DNA from: Methylobacterium sp. 17Sr1-1
Lineage (GTDB): Bacteria > Pseudomonadota > Alphaproteobacteria > Rhizobiales > Beijerinckiaceae
Direction: 5' to 3'
Length of the DNA: 64,000 nucleotides
Assembly: GCF_003173775.1 (NCBI RefSeq)
Contig: NZ_CP029552.1
Location: 5,973,001-6,037,000, forward strand
How positions within the stretch are numbered: the first letter of the stretch is position 1; every line of letters starts with the position of its first letter. Positions 45,427 through 53,568 of this stretch are shown here, in pieces. The translations under genes and the position numbers were made by a program. The notes under the pieces are model-generated. The model was not told the DNA's origin. It saw only the letters and a list, made by a program, of their open reading frames with translations, and ran no database searches.

Positions 45427-45948
45427 ATGCCGGTCGTGAATGCGAGGATCGATGCCAGCGCGGAGTTCGTCGATCCCGCCCTCGTCAACGTCTATGGCTG
45501 CACGGTCGGGCCGGGCACGCGGATCGAGCCCTTCGTGGAGATCCAGCGCGGCGCTGCCGTCGGGGCGCGCTGCCGGATCGGCGCCAACGCCTTCCTGTGC
45601 GAGGGCGTGAGCCTCGAGGACGACGTCACGGTCGGTCCCGGCGTGATGTTCACCAACGACCGCCATCCCCGCGCCGTGACGGCCGCCGGCACCCTGATGG
45701 GGCCGGAGGACTGGACGCTCGAGACGACCCGGGTCGGGGCGGGCGCGGTCATCGGCGCCAACGCCACGATCCTGTGCGGGCTCGCGATCGGCGCGGGCGC
45801 CCGGATCGCCCCCGGCTCGGTCGTCACCCGCGACGTGCCGCCCGGCGCCCACGTGGCGGGCGTGCCCGCCCGAGCCGCTCAGCCGGCGGGCGCATCCGCC
45901 CCCCTCTCCCACCCCACTTCCCTGCTCAACCTCGCGGAGGCGTCATGA
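45427..45948 (+). CDS. Left-handed beta-helix acyltransferase, WbpD/WbbJ-like
   Basis: This 173 aa hexapeptide-repeat enzyme probably N-acetylates an amino sugar nucleotide. Isoleucine-patch repeats run through residues 20-150 (VGPGTRIEPF, VGARCRIGANAFL, VGAGAVIGANATIL, IGAGARIAPGSVV), with FTNDRHPRAV near 77 supplying the likely catalytic His. ATG 45427 follows GGGGGACGG. Its stop overlaps the next gene (ATGA). With a dehydrogenase and an aminotransferase next to it, the set resembles the WbpB/WbpE/WbpD route to UDP-2,3-diacetamido-2,3-dideoxyglucuronate; that assignment is inference. Confidence 0.83.
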   Translation: MPVVNARIDASAEFVDPALVNVYGCTVGPGTRIEPFVEIQRGAAVGARCRIGANAFLCEGVSLEDDVTVGPGVMFTNDRHPRAVTAAGTLMGPEDWTLETTRVGAGAVIGANATILCGLAIGAGARIAPGSVVTRDVPPGAHVAGVPARAAQPAGASAPLSHPTSLLNLAEAS

Positions 45949-46976
45949 TCGGGATCGGAGTCATCGGTTACGGCTATTTCGGGCCGAACATCGCCCGCTG
46001 CGTCGCGGAGGCGAACGGCACGGCCCTGAAGGCGATCGCCGATCCGTCGCCGGCCGCGCAAGCCCGGGCCGCCACCCGCCATCCGGGCGTGACGATCGAC
46101 GAGAGCTGGCAGCGCATGCTGGCCGATCCGGAGATCGACGCGATCGCCATCGCGACGCCGACCCGCCTGCACTACGAGATCGCGCTCGCCGCCCTCATGG
46201 CCGGCAAGCACGTGCTGGTCGAGAAGCCGATCACGCCGACCTCCCGCGAGGCGGCCCGCCTCGTGGCCGAGGCGGCCAAGCGCCGCCTCACGCTGATGGT
46301 CGACCACACCTTCGTGTATACCGGCGCGGTCCAGAAGATCCGCGAGCTGATCGACACCGGCGTCACCGGCGACCTGTTCTACTACGACTCGACGCGGATC
46401 AACTTCGGCCTGTTCCAGGACGACGTGAACGTGATCTGGGACCTGGCGGTCCACGACCTCGCCATCCTGGACTACCTGCTGCCGGCCGAGACCCTGGCGA
46501 TCTCCGCCACCGGCGCCGGCCACATCAAGGGCAGCCCGGAGAACCTCGCCCACATCACCCTCTACCTCGAGGGCGGGGTCACCGCGCATCTCAACGTGAA
46601 CTGGCTCGCCCCGGTGAAGATCCGCCGCACCCTGATCGGCGGCAGCCGCCGGATGATCGTGTTCGACGACATGGAGCCGAGCGAGAAGGTGAAGGTCTAC
46701 GACCGCGGCGTCGAGATCGACGAGCGGCCCTCGCAGGAGGAGATCCGGCGCATCCTGCCGGCCTACCGCATGGGCGACGTCTGGACCCCGCACATTCCGG
46801 TCAAGGAAGCGCTTGTCACCGAGATCGAGCACTTCGCCCGCTGCATCACCACCGGCGAGGCGCCGCTCACCTCCGGCGAGAGCGGGTTGCGCGTGGTGCG
46901 CCTGCTCGAGGCCGCCTCCCAATCCCTGGCCCAGCGCGGCCATCCGATCGACCTGTCTCCCCTGAGGGCCGCCTGA
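45945..46976 (+). CDS. Gfo/Idh/MocA-family oxidoreductase (WbpB-like)
   Basis: This 343 aa NAD(P)-dependent dehydrogenase has an N-terminal Rossmann domain with IGVIGYGYFGPNIAR near residue 3 and IAIATPTRLHYEIALAAL near 67. The conserved Lys is in HVLVEKPIT near 91. The C-terminal Gfo/Idh domain has VIWDLAVHDLAILDYLLP near 163. It is likely to oxidise a UDP-sugar uronate at C3, before transamination by the next gene product. The start ATG 45945 overlaps the acyltransferase stop and has GGAGG upstream. The stop overlaps the aminotransferase start (TGATG). Confidence 0.9.
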   Translation: MIGIGVIGYGYFGPNIARCVAEANGTALKAIADPSPAAQARAATRHPGVTIDESWQRMLADPEIDAIAIATPTRLHYEIALAALMAGKHVLVEKPITPTSREAARLVAEAAKRRLTLMVDHTFVYTGAVQKIRELIDTGVTGDLFYYDSTRINFGLFQDDVNVIWDLAVHDLAILDYLLPAETLAISATGAGHIKGSPENLAHITLYLEGGVTAHLNVNWLAPVKIRRTLIGGSRRMIVFDDMEPSEKVKVYDRGVEIDERPSQEEIRRILPAYRMGDVWTPHIPVKEALVTEIEHFARCITTGEAPLTSGESGLRVVRLLEAASQSLAQRGHPIDLSPLRAA

Positions 46977-48091
46977 TGATCCCGCTTCTCGACCTCGAAG
47001 CCCAGTACCGGGCCGTGCAGGAGCCCCTGGAGGAGGCGGTGCTGGCGGTGCTCCGCAGCGGCGCCTACGTGCTCGGGCCCCAGGTCGCCGCCTTCGAGCG
47101 CGACTTCGCCGCCCATTGCGGGACCGCCGAGGCCGTGTCGGTGTCGACCGGCACCGCCGCCCTCCATCTCGGGCTGATCGCCGCCGGGGTGCGCCCCGGC
47201 GACGAGGTGATCACCGTCGGCATGACCTTCGTCGCCACCGTCGCGGCGATCCTCTATGCCGGCGCCAAGCCCGTCCTGGTCGACGTCGATCCCCAGACCT
47301 ACACCATGGACCCGGCGGCCTTCGCGGCGGCGATCACGCCCCGCACCCGCGCGGTGGTGCCGGTGCACCTGCACGGGCGCCTCGCCGACATGGCGGCGAT
47401 CTGTTCGATCGCCGAGCGCTTTGGGCTCACGGTGGTGGAGGATGCAGCCCAAGCCCACGGTGCCGAGCGCGGCGGGACGCGGGCCGGCGCCTTCGGGACG
47501 GTCGGCTGCTTCAGCTTCTACCCGGGCAAGAATCTCGGCGCCTGCGGCGAGGGCGGGGCGATCACCACCCAGGATCCCGACATCGCCAAGGCCCTGCGCT
47601 CGTTGCGCGACTGGGGCCAGGAGGGGCGCTACAACCACGTCCGCCCGGGCTTCAACTACCGCCTCGACACCGTGCAGGCGGCGGCGCTGGCCGTGAAGCT
47701 GCGTTACCTCGACGGCTGGACGGAAGGGAGGCGGCGGGCCGCCGCGCGCTACGATGCGCTGCTCGGCCAAGCCGGCCTCAAGGCGCCGAAGGCCGGCGGG
47801 CGCGACCACGTCTACCACGTCTACGCCGTGCGGGTGCCGGACCGGGACGCGGTGCGGGCCCGGATGCAGGACATGGGCGTCGCCACCGGCATCCACTACC
47901 CGAAGGCGGTGCACCACCAGCCGGCCTACGCCGATCGCGTGCGCCTCGGCACGCCCTGCCCCGTCTCGGAGGCTCTGGCCGGCGAGTGGCTGTCCCTGCC
48001 GCTCTTCCCCGAGATCACCGAGCGCCAGATCGCGACCGTCGTCGCGGCCCTCACCGACAGCCTGGGAGATGGTTATGCTGAAGCCGTGTGA
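46976..48091 (+). CDS. DegT/DnrJ/EryC1 aminotransferase (WbpE-like)
   Basis: This 371 aa PLP-dependent sugar aminotransferase has GSYVLGP-like GAYVLGPQVAAFERDFA near residue 29 and SVSTGTAALHLGLIAAGV near 55. EDAAQAHGAERGG is near 154. The PLP lysine lies in FYPGKNLGACGEGGA near 181. It is probably partnered with the upstream dehydrogenase, which supplies the 3-keto substrate. ATG 46976 shares bases with the upstream stop. The 3' end overlaps the epimerase gene by about 17 bases. Confidence 0.92.
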   Translation: MIPLLDLEAQYRAVQEPLEEAVLAVLRSGAYVLGPQVAAFERDFAAHCGTAEAVSVSTGTAALHLGLIAAGVRPGDEVITVGMTFVATVAAILYAGAKPVLVDVDPQTYTMDPAAFAAAITPRTRAVVPVHLHGRLADMAAICSIAERFGLTVVEDAAQAHGAERGGTRAGAFGTVGCFSFYPGKNLGACGEGGAITTQDPDIAKALRSLRDWGQEGRYNHVRPGFNYRLDTVQAAALAVKLRYLDGWTEGRRRAAARYDALLGQAGLKAPKAGGRDHVYHVYAVRVPDRDAVRARMQDMGVATGIHYPKAVHHQPAYADRVRLGTPCPVSEALAGEWLSLPLFPEITERQIATVVAALTDSLGDGYAEAV

Positions 48092-49097
48092 GCCGTCTCG
48101 CGCACTAAACCGCGTCCTCGTCACCGGTGGGGCCGGCTTCATCGGCTCCCACATCGTCGATCTCCTGGTGGCGCGCGGCTGCCGCGAGATCGTGGTGGTC
48201 GACAACCTGATCCGGGGCCGGACCGAGAACCTGTCCGGCGCCATGGCCTCCGGTGCCGTCGAACTCGTCATCGGCGACATCCGCGACCGCGACCTGATGG
48301 CCGGGCTGGTGGCGGGCTGCGACACCGTCTTCCACCAGGCGGCGCTCCGCATCACCCACTGCGCCGCCGAGCCGCGCGAGGCGATCGAGGTGATGGTCGA
48401 CGCGACCGCGAGCCTCGTCGAACTCTGCGTCGCGGAAGCCGTGGGCAAGGTGGTCTACGCCTCCTCGGCCTCGGTCTACGGCATGGCGACGACCTTCCCG
48501 ACCCCGGAGGCCGAGGCGCATTCCGGCAACCGCACGCTCTACGGCGCGGCCAAGAGCTTCGGCGAGGGCCTGCTGCGCTCGTACAACGACATGAACGGGC
48601 TCGACTACGTCGCGCTCCGCTACTTCAACGTCTACGGCCCGCGCATGGACCTGCACGGGCGCTACACCGAAGTCTTGATCCGCTGGATGGAGCGGATCGC
48701 CCGCGGCGACCCGCCGCTGATCTTCGGCGACGGGCTGCAGACCATGGACTTCATCGACGTGCGCGACGTCGCCCGGGCCAACATCCTGGCGGCGCTCTCG
48801 CCGGCGAGCGACGTGGCGCTCAATGTCGGACGCTGCGAAGAGACCTCGCTCCTCGAACTGGCGCAACGCCTCGCCGCGGTGATGGGCCGGCCGGACCTGG
48901 TGCCGGTCCACGAGGCCGAGCGCAGCGTCAACCCGGTGCCCCGGCGCCTCGCCGAGACCCGCCTCGCCCGCGAGCTGACCGGCTTCCAGGCGGCCATCGG
49001 CCTCGACGAGGGCCTCGACGCCCTGGTCGCCTGGTGGCGGGCCAACAGCAAGCCCGCGGCCTCCACCCTCGCCCCCGTGATGGAGCTCGCCTCGTGA
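48075..49097 (+). CDS. NAD-dependent sugar-nucleotide epimerase/dehydratase (extended SDR)
   Basis: This 340 aa Rossmann-fold enzyme acts on a nucleotide sugar. The NAD-binding GGAGFIGSHIVDLL is near residue 18. SSASVYG is near 128 and the catalytic YGAAKSFGE (YxxxK) near 155. RYFNVYGPRMD near 178 and FGDGLQTMDFIDVRDVA near 218 are standard. ATG 48075 has GGGAG six bases upstream; ATG 48069 is too close to it. It lies within the operon, overlapping both neighbours. The exact sugar (for example 4-epimerisation) is not predictable. Confidence 0.9.
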   Translation: MLKPCEPSRALNRVLVTGGAGFIGSHIVDLLVARGCREIVVVDNLIRGRTENLSGAMASGAVELVIGDIRDRDLMAGLVAGCDTVFHQAALRITHCAAEPREAIEVMVDATASLVELCVAEAVGKVVYASSASVYGMATTFPTPEAEAHSGNRTLYGAAKSFGEGLLRSYNDMNGLDYVALRYFNVYGPRMDLHGRYTEVLIRWMERIARGDPPLIFGDGLQTMDFIDVRDVARANILAALSPASDVALNVGRCEETSLLELAQRLAAVMGRPDLVPVHEAERSVNPVPRRLAETRLARELTGFQAAIGLDEGLDALVAWWRANSKPAASTLAPVMELAS

Positions 49098-50254
49098 TCC
49101 CGATCATCAAGCCGAGCCTCGGCGAAGCCGAGGTCGAGGCGGCGAGCGCCGTCATCCGCTCCGGCTGGCTCACCCAGGGGCCGCAGGTCGGCGCCTTCGA
49201 GGCCGAGTTCGCGCAGGCCGTCGGCGCTCCCCATGCCTGCGCGGTCTCGAACTGCACCACCGGCCTGCATCTGGCGCTGCTCGCTGCCGGCGTCGGGCCC
49301 GGCGACGAGGTCATCACCGTCAGCCACACCTTCATCGCCTGCGCCAACGCCATCCGGCAATGCGGGGCCGAGCCGGTGCTGGTCGACATCGACCCCGTCA
49401 CCCTCACCATCGACCCGGACCTCGCCGAGGCCGCGATCACGCCGCGAACCCGGGCGATCCTCGCCGTGCACCAGATCGGCATGCCCTGCGACATGGCCCG
49501 GCTGATCGGAATCGCACGCCGGCACGGGATCCACCTCGTCGAGGATGCCGCCTGCGCGATCGGCTCGGAGATCCGGATCGACGGCGCATGGCAGCGGATC
49601 GGCCGGCCGCTCGGGGACGTCGCCTGCTTCTCGATGCATCCGCGCAAGATCCTCACCACCGGCGAGGGCGGCATGCTGACGACCCGCCACGCGGCGTTCG
49701 ACCGCCAGTTCCGGCTCTGGCGCCAGCACGGGATGGGCGTCTCGGACGTCGCCCGCCACGCCAGCCGGGCGGTGGTCTTCGAAGATTATCCGACGACGGG
49801 ATACAACTACCGATTGACGGACCTGCAGGCGGCGATCGGCCGGGTGCAGCTCGCGCGGCTCGACGCCATCGTGGCGGAGCGCCGGCGCCTCGCCGGGCTC
49901 TACGCGGAGGCCCTGGCGGGTCTGCCCGTCGCGGTCCCGGCCGAGCCGGACTGGGCCCGGTCGAACTGGCAGAGCTACGCCGTGCGCCTGAGCGACGGGG
50001 CCGATCAGGTTTCCGTGATGCAAGGTCTGCTCGACCGCGGCATTGCCAGCCGCCGCGGCGTGATGTGCATCCACCTCGAGCCGGCCTATGCCGACCTGAC
50101 ATTGCGCGCACCCTTGCCCCACTCGGAGGCCGCGCGCGACCGCTGCATCCTGCTGCCGCTCTATTCCGGCATGGGCGACGACACCGTCCATGCCGTCGCG
50201 TGCGCCCTGGCGGAGGCTCTGGCGGGGCGCCCCGCCCTGCCCCTCAGCGCCTGA
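49094..50254 (+). CDS. Second DegT/DnrJ/EryC1 aminotransferase
   Basis: This 386 aa PLP-dependent sugar aminotransferase differs from the first (MIPIIKPSLGEAEVEAA against MIPLLDLEAQY). It shows SNCTTGLHLALLAAGVGPGDE near residue 54 and EDAACAIGSEI near 154. The PLP Lys is in MHPRKILTTGEGGM near 187, and TTGYNYRLTDLQAAIG near 235. Start GTG 49094 overlaps the epimerase stop (GTGA). It may aminate a 4-keto sugar made by a separate dehydratase. A strong terminator follows, so it is the last gene of the operon. Confidence 0.92.
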   Translation: MIPIIKPSLGEAEVEAASAVIRSGWLTQGPQVGAFEAEFAQAVGAPHACAVSNCTTGLHLALLAAGVGPGDEVITVSHTFIACANAIRQCGAEPVLVDIDPVTLTIDPDLAEAAITPRTRAILAVHQIGMPCDMARLIGIARRHGIHLVEDAACAIGSEIRIDGAWQRIGRPLGDVACFSMHPRKILTTGEGGMLTTRHAAFDRQFRLWRQHGMGVSDVARHASRAVVFEDYPTTGYNYRLTDLQAAIGRVQLARLDAIVAERRRLAGLYAEALAGLPVAVPAEPDWARSNWQSYAVRLSDGADQVSVMQGLLDRGIASRRGVMCIHLEPAYADLTLRAPLPHSEAARDRCILLPLYSGMGDDTVHAVACALAEALAGRPALPLSA

Positions 50255-50278
50255 GGCTTCGGGTTCATCGCCGGGTCG

Positions 50279-50317
50279 GATCAGCGGCGGGCCACCAAGC
50301 CCGCCGCTGATCTTTTC
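50279..50317 (+). terminator. Rho-independent terminator of the sugar operon
   Basis: A perfect 14-bp stem, GATCAGCGGCGGGC (50279-50292) with GCCCGCCGCTGATC (50299-50312), has loop CACCAA and is followed by TTTTC. Confidence 0.85.
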
Positions 50318-51117
50318 TGGACTGAATCGACGCGATGCGACATTTACCGTTAAAAATTATCAAACGATATGGTTGACTGGACATCCTTCAGATGATTGTT
50401 GAGCGCGGACGGAGCGCGCCGCCTTAGAGCGGTAGTGTCAGATCTTATACATAAAGTGATGTACGGGAGCGGCGATGAGGTGGATCGAGGACGAAGGACG
50501 GACGCCGCTTTCCGCCCTCATCCCTGTCGGGACTGGTGCGGGCCGCACCGTTCTGGAAGCTGGCGCCCGGGAACCGGGTCGCCGCTGACGCCCTGACGTC
50601 GGTCGGTCTCGCTCTGGAGAAACGCCCGCACTGACGCTGCCTGGCGACATGACGCTCGTTCCTGGCGCGTCAAAGATCTCTTTTCTCAAAGTATAAGCCG
50701 CCCGGTGACTGAAAGAGGTCCCGTCGGTCAGCTATGCGCGTCAGCATCACATCCTCCAACGTCAATAATGTTCCGAGTCCGACCGCCGGATACACGTCTT
50801 GCGTGTGTATCAAACGATTGTCTCTTGCGTGCGATCAATCAAGGCGCCTAATATCATCAGTGGAATTCGGCCTATATCATCACGTTGAGGATTGTAACTG
50901 CTTTATTCCCGTGTTAGGACTGAAATCAGGGAGAGCGGGCGGATGCGGGGGGCCGGATCGACTGGATCATGCAGTCGAGGGCCCGGCGACGCCGGCCGAT
51001 TCCACAGATCCGGCTCCGGACAAGGGGTGGCACGGCATGATCGCGCCGGGCCGTGACCATCACGCCGAGAACCGCATCCAACAATAATGCTCGATCGTAC
51101 AGTGGTGGAGGTGAAGC
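50318..51117. other. AT-rich intergenic island upstream of the LuxR gene
   Basis: These 800 bases are clearly less GC-rich than the rest, especially 50335-50400 and 50735-50930, and carry no convincing gene. The 117-codon frame at 50734-51087 has no family resemblance and unusual codon use. The 11-mer TATCAAACGAT occurs twice (50358-50368 and 50808-50818). A short inverted repeat, ACACG-TCTTG-CGTGT, lies at 50792-50806. It probably holds regulatory sites for the LuxR gene. Confidence 0.5.
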
Positions 51118-51879
51118 ATGTCGACGCCCGCTCTCGTTGATTACGGCCTCGCTTCGCGGGGCCGCAGACTGGTCGAAGTGACTGACACCGTGGTGGAGGC
51201 GTTCGAGCCCGGCGAGGAGCCCGGCCTGAAGCCCGCCATCGCGATCATCGAGCCGCGGCAGCTGGTGCGCGAATGCCTGCGCAACTGCCTCGCCGAAGCG
51301 ATTCCGGACCACGAGGTCGTGACCTTCGGGTCGATCGACGAGTGGGAGCGGGCGAAGGTCGGCCACCAGGACGGCGACCTGGTGGTGCTCTACTACGATC
51401 CCCGCGAGGCCGGGCGCGGCGCCGCCCAGCGCGAGGCCGCGCTGCGCTCGCGGATCGGGCCGAACACCAGCCTGGTCCTGCTCTGCGACAGCGAGGATCC
51501 GGGCGAGATCGTGGAGCGGCTCAACGAGGGCGCCCGCGGCTACATCCCCACCAATGTCAGCCTGAAGGTGGCGATCGAGGCGATGCGGCTGGTGCGGGCC
51601 GGCGGCGTCTTCGTGCCGGCGAGCTGCCTGCTGCAGCGCCGGAGCGGGGCCGAGGATGCCGGCGCGGCCGACCCCCGCAGCCAGTTCACCCCGCGCCAGA
51701 CCGCGGTGCTGGAGCAGTTGCAGAAGGGCAAGGCGAACAAGATCATCGCCTTCGAGCTCAACATGAAGGAGAGCACCGTCAAGGTGCATGTGCGCAACAT
51801 CATGCGCAAGGTCGGCGCGACCAACCGGACCGAGGTGGCGATTCGCGCCTTCGAATCCCGCTCCGACCTCAAGCTGTAG
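51118..51879 (+). CDS. LuxR-family transcriptional regulator with atypical receiver
   Basis: This 253 aa protein has an N-terminal receiver-like domain (residues 38-165) and a GerE/LuxR HTH at about 188-245: FTPRQTAVLEQLQKGKANK, then ESTVKVHVRNIMRKVGATN. The receiver is degenerate. The usual acidic pair at the start is Glu-Pro (AIIEPRQLV), and the conserved Lys near the end is replaced (GYIPTNVS). Phosphorylation control is therefore doubtful. A strong GGAGGTGA precedes ATG 51118. Its position among exopolysaccharide genes suggests that it regulates them (inference). Confidence 0.88.
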   Translation: MSTPALVDYGLASRGRRLVEVTDTVVEAFEPGEEPGLKPAIAIIEPRQLVRECLRNCLAEAIPDHEVVTFGSIDEWERAKVGHQDGDLVVLYYDPREAGRGAAQREAALRSRIGPNTSLVLLCDSEDPGEIVERLNEGARGYIPTNVSLKVAIEAMRLVRAGGVFVPASCLLQRRSGAEDAGAADPRSQFTPRQTAVLEQLQKGKANKIIAFELNMKESTVKVHVRNIMRKVGATNRTEVAIRAFESRSDLKL

Positions 51880-52255
51880 GACAGGGGGCGCGGGGGAATG
51901 TCTCCCGCGCGGTCCCACCCGGGCGAGCCATGACCCGCCCTAATCCGTCATTCGTTGATCCGACGCGGTCGAGCCGGCCGGCGTCGATTTTCTTTTACGA
52001 CGATTGCCTTGATCGATCCGGTACGCTGGCCGACATCTCCCGGAGCCTGTTTGACTGATCGATACAGCGCTCGAACCCTCCGGGTCATCCCGGGTTCTCG
52101 GCTTCGCCGATCACCGGACGACGAGGAGGGTGACGACACTGTCCGTTAACTCAAACAGTCTCTCGGCGTCATCCCAGGTTCCGCTTTCGCGGCCCCGGGA
52201 TGACCTGGAGGGTGTGAAGACTGTCGGGATTCATCTGGCCCTCGCCGCGGCGACC
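51880..52255. other. Intergenic region with a family B repeat
   Basis: No gene is recognisable. Family B repeat words occupy 52084-52204: GTCATCCCGGGTTCTCGGC on the left, and GTCATCCCAGGTTCCGC and GCGGCCCCGGGATGAC on the right. This copy looks rearranged compared with the others, because the first arm points the same way as the internal one. Confidence 0.6.
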
Positions 52256-53293
52256 TCACTCCCCCTTGAGCGGCGGCGGGGGCGGGGCCACCCGGGCGCC
52301 GGGGCCGCCCGGATGGGCGGCGTCGTTGTTGGTCACCATCGCCAGCACCGAGAGGATCTTGTCCTTGTCCGATTGCAGGTGGTTGATCTGCGTCTCGGTG
52401 CAGCCTTCCTCCAGATAGGCGATCACCAGGGTGCGGGCGGCGGTGTCGGTGATGTAGCCGCCGAACTCCTGGAACGCCCGGGCGAGCGCCCGGCCCTCCG
52501 GCGTCGTCAGCCCGAGGCGGCCGAGATCGACCTGCGGCGGGATCGCGAACAGGGCCCCCATCGGGATCGTGCCGGTATGCGCGTTGTGCCCGCCCCCGTC
52601 GGTCGAGGAGGCCGGCCAGACGATGCGGGTCGGGCTCGCCTGGCTGGTGCTCGCCGCCATCGCGATGGCGTGGCGGATCTCGCCCCGCTCGAGCTCGGCC
52701 CGCCGCACCAGCCCGCCGATGAGCGAGCCGCCGAAGGCGCGCACGCCCTCCGTGGCGCCGGGCGTCGCCGAGATGCCGCTGCCGCGCAGGTCGGTGCGCA
52801 CCAGGTATTGCGCCGAGTAGAGCTTGCGGGCCGGGTCGAACGCGCCGAGCCACAGCTCGTAGGCGTAGCGGCCCTCCGCGTCGATCAGCACCGCGTGCCG
52901 GTCGGTGCCGCCCAGGAAGGCGATGCCGGGCGGGGTGCGCAGGGTGAACCGGCCGCCGTTCGGGGCCCCGCCATGGGGCCAGGGCACGCTCGGCGGCCGT
53001 CCGCGATAGGTCCAGGTCCGCTCCGGATCGTCGGGCGCCTGGCGGTAGATCCCGAAGGCGTGGCCGCCGATCCACGCATAGGCGCCCGCCGGCCCGCCGG
53101 CATTCTGGTTGCGCAGGAGCGCCGTCTCGGCCGCGTCGCCGGATTGGAACGTCGCCCCCCGGCCGAGCGGCGTGTTCCAGATGCTCGTCGAGGCGAAGGG
53201 CTGCGCGACGGGATCCCGGAACGGGTCGTCGGCCTGCGCGGGAGGGCTCAGCAGGGCGAGGACGAGCACGAGAGCGGCAGCGGAACGGTGCAT
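52256..53293 (-). CDS. Secreted protein of unknown function (PFASTSIWNTP type)
   Basis: The 345 aa product has a signal peptide (AAALVLVLALLSPPAQA) and a mature part starting DDPFRDPVAQPFASTSIWNT. Blocks such as GGTDRHAVLIDAEGRYAYELW near residue 127 and ATEGVRAFGGSLIGGLVR near 180 suggest a beta-rich, possibly carbohydrate-handling fold. GHNAHTGTIPMGALFAIPP is near 232 and ALARAFQEFGGYITDTA near 268. I do not recognise an enzyme family; similar secreted proteins in actinobacteria and Methylobacterium are, as far as I know, uncharacterised. The C-terminus is Pro-rich. It is divergent from the GT4 gene. Confidence 0.8.
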   Translation of the reverse strand: MHRSAAALVLVLALLSPPAQADDPFRDPVAQPFASTSIWNTPLGRGATFQSGDAAETALLRNQNAGGPAGAYAWIGGHAFGIYRQAPDDPERTWTYRGRPPSVPWPHGGAPNGGRFTLRTPPGIAFLGGTDRHAVLIDAEGRYAYELWLGAFDPARKLYSAQYLVRTDLRGSGISATPGATEGVRAFGGSLIGGLVRRAELERGEIRHAIAMAASTSQASPTRIVWPASSTDGGGHNAHTGTIPMGALFAIPPQVDLGRLGLTTPEGRALARAFQEFGGYITDTAARTLVIAYLEEGCTETQINHLQSDKDKILSVLAMVTNNDAAHPGGPGARVAPPPPPLKGE

Positions 53294-53568
53294 CGGCGCG
53301 GATCTCCCGGCAGGACCGGCCGCAGGGTAGCCGGCCGGGGCGTCGCGCGAAGCGTCGCCTTCGGGGCGCGGGGCCGCTCCGGATCTCAGCCGGAGGTGTC
53401 GGCGGACCTGCGCCTTTCGGGGGTGGCCGCCGCCTTTCTCGGGAAACGGGCCGCCGGATTGGGCCGCTCCGAACCGCCCGGGCGGTCTCTAAGCTCCCCT
53501 CCCGTGCGCCTCCCTCTCGCGGCCCGCCCCTCGCGACCCGGCCGCGACCAGCAGACCCCGGATCGATC

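Noticed and set aside
50734..51087. 117-codon frame in the AT-rich island
   Set aside because: No family resemblance, a mixed codon pattern with AT-rich first half, and no ribosome-binding site. More likely regulatory DNA.
53305..53568. Possible small gene between the secreted protein and the GT4 gene
   Set aside because: Frames here continue from overlapping genes, have no start with a ribosome-binding site and no motif; treated as a divergent promoter region.
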